Part shown: positions 56,974 to 64,000 of the stretch, piece after piece
Layout: each line of letters begins with the position of its first letter
Position numbering within the stretch: the stretch's first letter is position 1
Assembly (NCBI GenBank): GCA_008802785.1
Contig: VUYT01000005.1
Location: 682,001 to 746,000, forward strand
Direction: 5' to 3'
DNA: 64,000 nucleotides
Origin: Symmetrospora coprosmae
Taxonomy: Eukaryota > Basidiomycota > Cystobasidiomycetes > Symmetrosporaceae
Program-made: the position numbers and the translations under genes
The notes under the pieces: model-generated
What the model was told of the DNA's origin: nothing
Database searches by the model: none
Seen by the model: only the letters and a program-made list of their open reading frames with translations

Positions 56974-58163
56974 AGGACAGCCTCTAGACACGGTCAGGAT
57001 CCGGGCACAGCTAGCCGCGCGTGGACAGTATCGCAATACATGGGACATCTTTGCACAGATCTACCGGAAAGAAGGGCTTCTCGCTTTGTGCGTGCAGCCG
57101 TGCCCCGGTGGCGGTGGCGCTGGCTTGCGGATAGAGAGGGCCTCGAGGAACGCTGATGATTGCTCGTGCACACAGCTACAAGGGCATGGCATCGCCCCTC
57201 CTCGGTGTCGCGGGCCTCAATGCCGTCCTCTTCACCGCCTATGCCCAGGCGAAGCGCCTCGTCTCTCCCTACCCCGTGCTCTCGCTCCCGCAGACCGCGC
57301 TCGCAGGCGGCCTCGCAGGTGCAGGACAATCGCTGCTCGCGAGTCCCGTGGAAATGTTCAAGATCCGCATGCAGGGCCAGACCGGTGCGGCGACCGACAA
57401 GAAGCTGCGCGACATTGCACGAGAGACGTACTCGCAGCACGGGATCCGCCGCGGCGTCATGCGCGGCTTCTGGGTCACAGTCCTCCGTGAGGTCCCGGCA
57501 TATGCGGGCTTCTACACGGCGTACGAGTTCAGCAAGCGCACGCTGCACAGACAGCTTCTCGGCGCCAACGCGTCCGGCGAGCAGGCTTTGCCGGTCTGGG
57601 CGACTCTTTCGGCCGGAGCGACGGGAGGGATCGCCTACTGGACGGCCTGCTATCCTTTCGGTGCGTGCAGAGCTCTCGTCAGTGGAAGCATATGCGCTAG
57701 CTGATTGGCATTTCTCGCTACCATGACAGACGTCATCAAAAGCAGGGTGCAGAACACGACGACACCCTTGAATGGCATCGGCTACATCCGCGATACGTTC
57801 CGCACAATCTATGCACAAGAAGGTGCAGGCGCCTTCGTGCGCGGTCTTTTCCCAACATGTGAGTCCCTTTTACCGCTGTATCGTTGTGCCAGCATCGTTA
57901 CGGGCTGACTACAATGTTGCGTTCTCAGACCTCCGAGCGTGAGTTTCTCTCAGCCTGCACCTAGTCCTTGTACGGCGTGACAGCCTCTGATACTCTGATA
58001 TTCTCCACAGCGTGCCTGCTGCAGCGAGCACTGTGAGCTACCATGTGCCCTACCCGTCCGCCGGCATTCAGCTAATCCGGGGCCTGCTGCACTCTGCAAC
58101 ACACAGTTCGTCGGCTTTGAGCTCGCACTGGAATTCCTCAAGAAGAACACCAGCCTCTACTGA
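56974..58163 (+). CDS. Mitochondrial carrier (SLC25) family transporter, 5' exon unresolved
   Basis: Exons 56974-57087, 57176-57660, 57730-57858, 57929-57938 (10 nt), 58011-58032 and 58107-58163 join in phase. All three carrier signatures Px[DE]xx[KR] are present: GQPLDTVRIRAQ, SPVEMFKIRMQGQ and YPFDVIKSRVQ (the last two residues before the Asp come from the previous exon). Each is followed by an amphipathic matrix helix (DIFAQIYRKEGLLA; RGVMRGFWVTVLREVPAYAG; AFVRGLFPTYLRAVPAAAST). The C-terminus FVGFELALEFLKKN is typical. Inner-membrane carriers of this subfamily (Ymc1/Ort1/Crc1-like) move amino acids or acylcarnitine; the substrate is not resolved. Helix 1, before GQPLDTV, must be in an upstream exon I could not place. 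Confidence 0.8.
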
Positions 58164-59008
58164 TTCGAGCCCTCATGGGGAGGGGCTGCCATGTGGCATA
58201 GATGGTCACTCGTGTAGCAAGCTAGACCGAGAAGCGCAAGTATCGAGGCTGTGGGAGAGCGCAGACTTTGTTGCGAGCCAGCATACGGTACCCAGGTACA
58301 ACAACAATGGCGCTTGGTATAGCAATCTCCGCCCTCTCGTAAGATCAGAGCTGGTAGGTATTTGGTGCCTGGTCCGACCGAATAAAAGGCGTGCAAGGGA
58401 AACAGCAGTGACGGGCGAGCCGCACACCGCCGGAATCCCCTATGGCACTCTGCCCTAGCGTACAATCTTCGCTGCCCGTGGTGTATTCGACACATGGTCG
58501 ATAGGCATCGAGAAATAACAAAACTGGGTGTGTGTTGTAGGGACGGTTGCGTGGCCGCGGGTAACGCTGGCTGTTGGTCGGGCTCGTCTGTCTCGAGAGG
58601 ACAGGCGGCACAGGACCAGACGGATGACTGATAAAGTGCAGACGCGCCATGCGTGTTCCTGTGGCTGCTGCTTAGCCAGCGGCAGCACTAGCTACACGCG
58701 GGTGAATGGGAATGTGAAGGGTGACCGCAAATTTGCTGGAGACGAAGCCACCAGGTCGCGGAACTGGGAAAAGCGAGCTGCTTAGCACGGCCGTGGTGCT
58801 GCAGTATCATAGACGCTGGGTGTGCACAGCCAGATAGATCATGCTTGCTTTTTCGAATAGATCCCGCTGAGGAACTGCGAGAAGAGCGGAGGCAAGGGCC
58901 ATCGTCCGGAGTCGCCTGCCTGTTCAGGCGTGCCAGAGCCGACCCCTCTTTTCGCCTCTATCCACAGCACCCATCTCACCATCACCACCAGCAGCAGCAG
59001 CAGCAGAC
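58164..59008. other. Intergenic region, carrier / Asterix
   Basis: About 845 bp between two plus-strand genes. It holds the carrier 3' end and the Asterix promoter. Open frames on both strands are short and lack family resemblance. I looked for a tRNA and saw none. Confidence 0.5.
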
Positions 59009-59663
59009 ATGTCCTCGAGCACCTTTATTCCTCGATTCGGTGCGTTACTGGGCTCCTGCACACTCATCCAAGCTGGAACCGTCAGTTCTGATGCCCGCCT
59101 GGCTCGTTTCATAGATGCCTCGGACCCGAAGCGCCCGGACCGGGTGGTCAAGCCAATCTTCAAGGCGCCGGCAGATGCGATGGGCCGTGAGTGGGCATGC
59201 AATGACGTGAAACTGCACTCCGAAGCTGACTGTGCGCTCTTGCACCCGAGCAGCCTTCAGCAACGGTACCGGCATGGTGCGCGGATGGTGCGCTTGCTCC
59301 ACGAGTTGGAGACGTTTGCTGACTCTCAGATCGGTCTCTTGCAGGTCCTAGCAGCAGGAGCCATGTTCACGCGCATCCCCGCACTGGCATTCATGTCGTT
59401 CTTCCTCTCCGTCATGTCAATCATCAACCAGAGCGGCATCCAGAACGACTCGGCACAATCGCCCTGGACGAGCCTGATGTGGGTCCCGCTGGTGGCCCCG
59501 CCTCATGCGACTACTCGTAAGAGATGCAGGTGCTGATGCTCATCGACTCAATGTGTCCCGCAGGATGTCGACAACGTCCATCTTCAATATCTACCTGCAG
59601 CGGCACCTGAACCCGGTCGTCGCTGATCCTGCCGCAGTGGGAGCTGTGCCTGTCCCCACGTAG
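59009..59663 (+). CDS. Asterix, PAT complex subunit (WDR83OS family)
   Basis: Five exons join in phase: 59009-59039, 59115-59186, 59251-59276 (26 nt), 59345-59478 and 59564-59663 (120 aa). The spliced protein starts MSSSTFIPRF, then DASDPKRPDRVVKPIFKAPA, the family hallmark DPRRPxKVxK. Two or three hydrophobic segments follow (VLAAGAMFTRIPALAFMSFF, then MMSTTSIFNIYLQRHLNPV) in the order and length of human Asterix. Asterix and CCDC47 form the PAT complex, an intramembrane chaperone at the ER translocon for multipass proteins. Without splicing the frame looks like a different, unrelated ORF, so automatic annotation may miss this gene. Confidence 0.8.
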
Positions 59664-59921
59664 CGCGCACCGAGCGTGTCAACTTGTAGAATAGAGGTCA
59701 TGTTGCTACAATAGATTCATAGACTGGCCAGTTGCCGGGCGCCTCAGTCTCGGTTGAGCTCCTCTCGCTCTCACCTCTCTCCTCCACTCGCGTAGGGCTT
59801 CCCTGCATGTTCGAAGCTGCACGTGCCCGCGGGGTCATCGCGGTTGGTCGCGATTAGCACTCCATGCTGAAGGCTTGCCTTCGCTCCTGCAAGTAAACCT
59901 CTGCACCTTCTGAGCTTCAGC

Positions 59922-62597
59922 ATGACCGCATTGTCTTCAGATCAGGCTCGCATCGAGGCCCTCGCCCAGTCATGGCTTACGCAAGACAAGGTGCACATCC
60001 TAGTCCGAACCAAGGAGCCGGACACCTGGCCAGGCTCGCAATCACACAACCTCCAACTGACCGTCCCCTGCTCCGTTCCCCTCTTGCGCTCCTCCGTGCA
60101 TCAGAACCCTTCTACACGCGCCGAGATCCAAGGCCTGCTCGACACTGGAAAGTACGACGAGCTGGCCCTCCGGCTCGGCAAGCGGATCGGCTTCGGGACA
60201 GCGGGTGCGCCGGCGTTCTCCGGCGAGCGAGCGAGGGACGCAGATGCAGCGCAGGGAAGCTGATGGGCGCCACCCGCTTTCTCAGGTCTGCGAGCTCGGA
60301 TGGAAGCGGGCTTTGCGCGGATGAACGACCTCACCGTGCTCCAGGCGTCCCAGGTCCGCAACCAACCCCCCTGCTTGGTCAACTACCCCTATCAGTCTGA
60401 TGGGAAGCGCTCTTCCCATGCAATACAGGGTCTCTGTGCGTACGTCCTTCAGCAAGAGCCTAAAGCTAAAGAAATGGGCGTCGTGATTGGGCATGTAGGT
60501 CGTCATGGGTGCCTGCAAGAGCAGCTTGCAGGTGCATCGACTGCCTGCTGAAGCGACGTACAACGCCAGGACCATCGACACAACTCGAGCCGCTTCGCTC
60601 AGCTAGCAGCGGGCGTTTTTCTTCGGAATGGCATCCGCGTCTATCTCCTCGGCGGCCTTGCGTGCACCCCGCTCGTCCCGTTCAGCGTCAAGAAGCTGGG
60701 AGCTGCAGCAGGTGTCATGGTCACGGCCTCGCACAATCCGGCTGCGGATAATGGGTGTAAGTCTTAGCCAAGCGAGGGATAGAGGAATGTGCGTGGCCGC
60801 TAACTGCGATAAACCCCGATAACATTGCGTAGACAAGGTGTATTGTCAGTGTCGGAAAGACCTTCGTCAGCTCCTGGGTTCAGGCAACACTGACTGGCTG
60901 TGTCTGCCTTCCTCAGGGTCCAATGCTGTGCAGATCATCCCACCGCATGACGCCGGAATCGCCGCGAGCATCGACGACAACCTGCAAGTACCCGACGAGG
61001 CGTGGCAGCCCGAAGAGCTCCTGGTCAGCTCTGAGCTACGCATCGACCAGACGGAGACATTGACGCAGGCCTACATGGAGACACTGGCAGGGCTCCGTTC
61101 TAGTGCACTACCCGCATCACAGGACAGCTTCGCCTTTGTCTATACGCCTATCCATGGCGTCGGCTTCCCATTTGCCCGCTCAGTCCTCTCGACCTTTGGC
61201 TTTCCCGAATCCACCATGCATGCAGTGCCCTCGCAAGTCGAACCCGACCCAGACTTCCCGATAGTCAAGTTTCCCAACCCCGAAGAAAAGGGCGCTCTGG
61301 ACGCTGCGTGCGCTCATGCGGACGAGAAGGGCCTCAAGCTCGTTCTGGCCAACGATCCGGATGCCGACCGCTTCTCCGCGGCCGAGAAAGACGGGTGCGT
61401 CTGGCTGCTCTGCCTGAGAGCTGCACACGCGACTGCTGCGTGAGCTTTGCTGATTTGACCCGATGGTTCGCGCGCACAGAGATACTTGGCGGCAATTCAC
61501 AGGCGATCAGCTCGGCGTCATCTTTGGCGTTACTCTCTTCAGGCAATACAAGGCCGCGGGCAAGCCTATAGGTGCATGTATGCGCATGTGCGGAGGAGCG
61601 ACTTACTGGTCTAACGCTGCCCTTCCGCCCTTGCTTAGACAAGCTCGCCATGCTGGCCTCGACGGTCTCATCCAAGATGCTGGCAATCGTTGCAAAGAAG
61701 GAAGGCTTTCAGTTCAGAGAAACGCTGACTGGTTTTAAGTGGGCTGGAAGGTAAAACTCCGCTAGCCACGCTGAGTCTGACGCAGGTCATGCTCCCTTCA
61801 GATGGCTAGGCAATGAAGCACAAAAACTGGAAAAGGAGGGTTACAGCGTGGCATTGTGAGTGTTGCTGCCATCCCTTTATTGGTCGTGTGAGCTGAACTG
61901 GCATAACGCCTGATCCTCGCTTCAGCGCCTACGAAGAGGCCATCGGCTTCATGGTCTCGCCGGAGATCCGGGATAAGGATGGCGTGAGTACTCTGCCTAT
62001 CGAGATCTCCTACTTGGCGTGAACTCCATCACTCACAGCGCAAGCCTGTGCTCTGCTTCACTGCAGATCTCTACCCTAGCGGTCTTTGCGACGCTTGCTT
62101 CGCAGCTCTACGCATCGGGCCAGACGATCTCGAGCTATCTTGCATCGCTGTACGCCGAGTACGGGCACTTTGTGACGCTCAACAGCTACTGGATCAGCCG
62201 CGACCCAGCCGTGACGTCGCGCATCTTCGAGGCTCTGCGATCGTCTGCTGGACCGGGAGGCTACCCAGCGCGCCTGGGCGAGTGGCGCATCATGTCGCTC
62301 AAGGACATTACGCGTGGGTACGACTCGACGGAATCGGACGGCAAGCTGCGCGCTTTGCCCGTAGACGCAACGGGCCAGATGCTCTCGTTTACGTTGGACG
62401 TGCACACCGCTGGAGAGGCGGGCGTGGACGGGCTGGGCGGGACCATCCGTACGTCGGGCACAGAGCCGAAGGCCAAGGCGTACCTTGAAGGGTGGGGCTC
62501 GGATCCGGCGAAGGTAGCGGCAGCTCTGCAGCGCGTCTGGGATGCGCTCGACAGCGAGTGGCTCAGGGCCGATGAGAATGGGCTGGAAAGGCCATAG
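59922..62597 (+). CDS. Phosphoglucomutase/phosphopentomutase, PGM2-like (PRM15/PGM3)
   Basis: Twelve exons join in phase to 604 aa: 59922-59990, 60105-60204, 60286-60353, 60429-60494, 60570-60756, 60833-60844 (12 nt), 60917-61394, 61480-61571, 61639-61738, 61802-61855, 61926-61983 and 62067-62597. All family landmarks are visible: [18 protein letters not shown], the phosphoserine loop [14 protein letters not shown], the metal-binding loop [11 protein letters not shown], the sugar loop EEAIGF and the phosphate-binding [11 protein letters not shown]. Together with the N-terminal WLTQDKNPSTR this fits the PGM2 subgroup, which interconverts ribose-1-P and ribose-5-P or glucose-1-P and -6-P in the cytosol. 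The tiny exon 6 encodes YKVY next to the active site. Confidence 0.93.
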
Positions 62598-62953
62598 ACC
62601 ACTATTCAAGAGGCGCCTTGCCCGGTGACCTTTGACCGAGCGCCTTGAGGTCCGTACGCACACAACAACCCTGTACGTCGGATATAAAGCGATGGTCACG
62701 CTACTCGCACGTCAACGGCTAGCACAAGTCATATCAGTGGCCGAAGCATGTGCACACATGTACAGAACAAAAGGCGTTACGGAGGCCACGGGATAGGAGA
62801 GGATATACTGCGATAACACTGCGCACACGGCATTCTCTAAGGAAATACGGATCTCGTTCTCCACTCCGGATCACAAGCCGCCACCGCCGAGAAAGAAGAG
62901 AGCCAGGCCCGGCCTGCTCTGGCGGGTGCGAATGATGTCTGACTGCGACCGCT

Positions 62954-63952
62954 CAGACCGTCTCGATGTTGCCGTACTCGCTCTCCTGTGAGAGGCGCTA
63001 CCAGCGTCGTCAGCGGACCGGGTTCGGAGCATGGACGCAGGTTCAGACAGGCAAGGGCGGTCAACCGCGGCCTGGAAAGGCGGCAGCCTGGCCTGAGGAG
63101 CCCACGAGACCGAATCACTCACCACACCAGGCTCGAGCATACTCGCGTGTCCGAGGATGACGATTGCCGACAGGCCGACGACGTATGCGATGGTCGAGAC
63201 TGGACTCGCTAGCCAGAGCAAGGGGATGCCGACGACAAAGAGGACGGTGTAGGCCTGCTTCTGCGTAACAGGTCCAGAGTCGCCGTTCACTGATGGTTCG
63301 GGGACTGCGCGGTGAGGCGAAACAAGCGCGTCAGCCGCATCTGCGTGCCGGAGCTTTTTGGACGAGCCAGCAGACCCACCGAACTTGTTGATTCCGACAA
63401 AACCGCCAAAGAGGAAGCCAATGGCGATGATGAGGAGAGGGTTGGTGATGAGAGCGTAGACAGAGACGAGGGCGACTGGCAAAGGAAAGGGAACGGCAAG
63501 CGTCAGGACTCGCTCGCCTGAAGCACCAGGCACAGCCACGTGCTGGCCGAGCTAGACCACTTCTCTCGCTGGAACAGCGCCAGCTAACCGAGAACCACGC
63601 ACCGACAAGACTGTAGTTGCCTCCAAAGTGCCTCGTGTTGTGCGAGATCCTGCGAGTCGCGTCGTTCAGGTCCTGCGGCCGGCTGACTTTGTGCACGTCA
63701 AAGAACTCCTGGACTGGGCGGATGGCAGACAGGCGCGTTTGCTGAAAGTTCTTTGCGAGAGGAGAGGGCACCATTCGTCGACGAGGTAAAGAAGACTCTC
63801 CACAGTCAGCTCGCGTTGCTGGCCCTCCTCTGTGTCCATCCGTGCCTGCTGCTGTCCCCTGTGCGCATCCCGTGAGCTTCGAGCTTCGAGCTCACCCTAA
63901 AGTCTCGCAGCATCCCGGGCACCTGGGCGACGATAGCTTGCACCTGCGCCAT
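62954..63952 (-). CDS. PRA1 family protein (Yip3-like)
   Basis: Four exons: 63952-63896, 63741-63603, 63475-63123 and 62986-62954 (193 aa, in phase). PRA1 landmarks: IRPVQEFFDVHKVSRPQ, ATRRISHNTRHFGGNYSLVV, a hydrophobic pair (ALVSVYALITNPLLIIAIGF), a linker, and the second pair (AYTVLFVVGIPLLWLASPVS; IAYVVGLSAIVILGHASMLE). The last 33-nt exon gives the conserved acidic end ESEYGNIETV. PRA1/Yip3 proteins are Golgi/ER membrane proteins that interact with prenylated Rab GTPases. The protein is slightly longer than yeast Yip3 because of a polar linker between the two hydrophobic pairs. Confidence 0.9.
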
Positions 63953-64000
63953 GGCTGTGTCTATTAGAGTGAGTGTGGGTTGATTGCGATGGGCTGAAGT

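Noticed and set aside
1-64000. Mobile elements, virus-like elements, CRISPR arrays, bacterial-type operons
   Set aside because: No reverse transcriptase, transposase, integrase or capsid-like frame, no long terminal or inverted repeats, and no regularly spaced repeats were seen on reading both strands.

Overview
The window is intron-dense, GC-rich nuclear DNA from a basidiomycete fungus, most likely Ustilaginomycotina; I could not fix the genus. The evidence is the many short introns (about 35-130 nt, with GTRNGY donors and CTGAC/CTAAC branch points before YAG), the gene set (KRI1, GCN1, VPS8, APC11, PKA, a PalB/Rim13 calpain, an EF-hand MscS channel), and the absence of bacterial operon structure. 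Gene models were assembled by hand from splice signals and reading phase. Almost every exon join given below closes in phase.

Layout. 1-8.3 kb: 3' end cut off an L-type cargo lectin (-), a damaged F-box/LRR gene (+), a secreted or vacuolar M20 metallopeptidase (-), a second F-box-like gene (+), and a mitochondrial PPR protein (-). 8.3-21.1 kb: a Pop3-like RNase P/MRP subunit (+) head-to-head with the PPR gene, KRI1 (-), a small serine-rich protein with its own TATA box and 5'UTR intron (+), the mitochondrial rRNA methyltransferase MRM2 (-), and a 1,729-aa disordered protein (+). 21.4-37.2 kb: a Ca2+-regulated MscS channel (+), the MIT-domain calpain of the RIM/Pal pH pathway (-), a PKA catalytic subunit (-), and two tandem SUR7/PalI-like four-helix membrane proteins (-). 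37.7 kb: an intron-containing tRNA-Val(CAC). 38.2-47.4 kb (+): an SGNH-hydrolase-like membrane protein, APC11, VPS8, and a small charged protein split into tiny exons. 47.5-56.4 kb (-): GCN1, 14 exons. 57-64 kb: a mitochondrial carrier (+), the ER PAT-complex subunit Asterix (+), a phosphopentomutase/phosphoglucomutase (+), and a PRA1 family protein (-).

Most genes are conserved eukaryotic housekeeping genes: secretory traffic (lectin, VPS8, PRA1, Asterix), ribosome and RNA biology (KRI1, Pop3-like, MRM2, PPR, GCN1) and signalling (PKA, Rim13, MscS). I see no mobile element, virus-like element or CRISPR array. The most notable stretch is 25.6-37.2 kb. There the Rim13-type calpain, whose catalytic Asn position reads as Asp, lies close to PKA and two tandem SUR7/PalI-family genes that share an identical-length 33-nt exon. 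Whether this is a functional pH/stress-signalling neighbourhood is inference.
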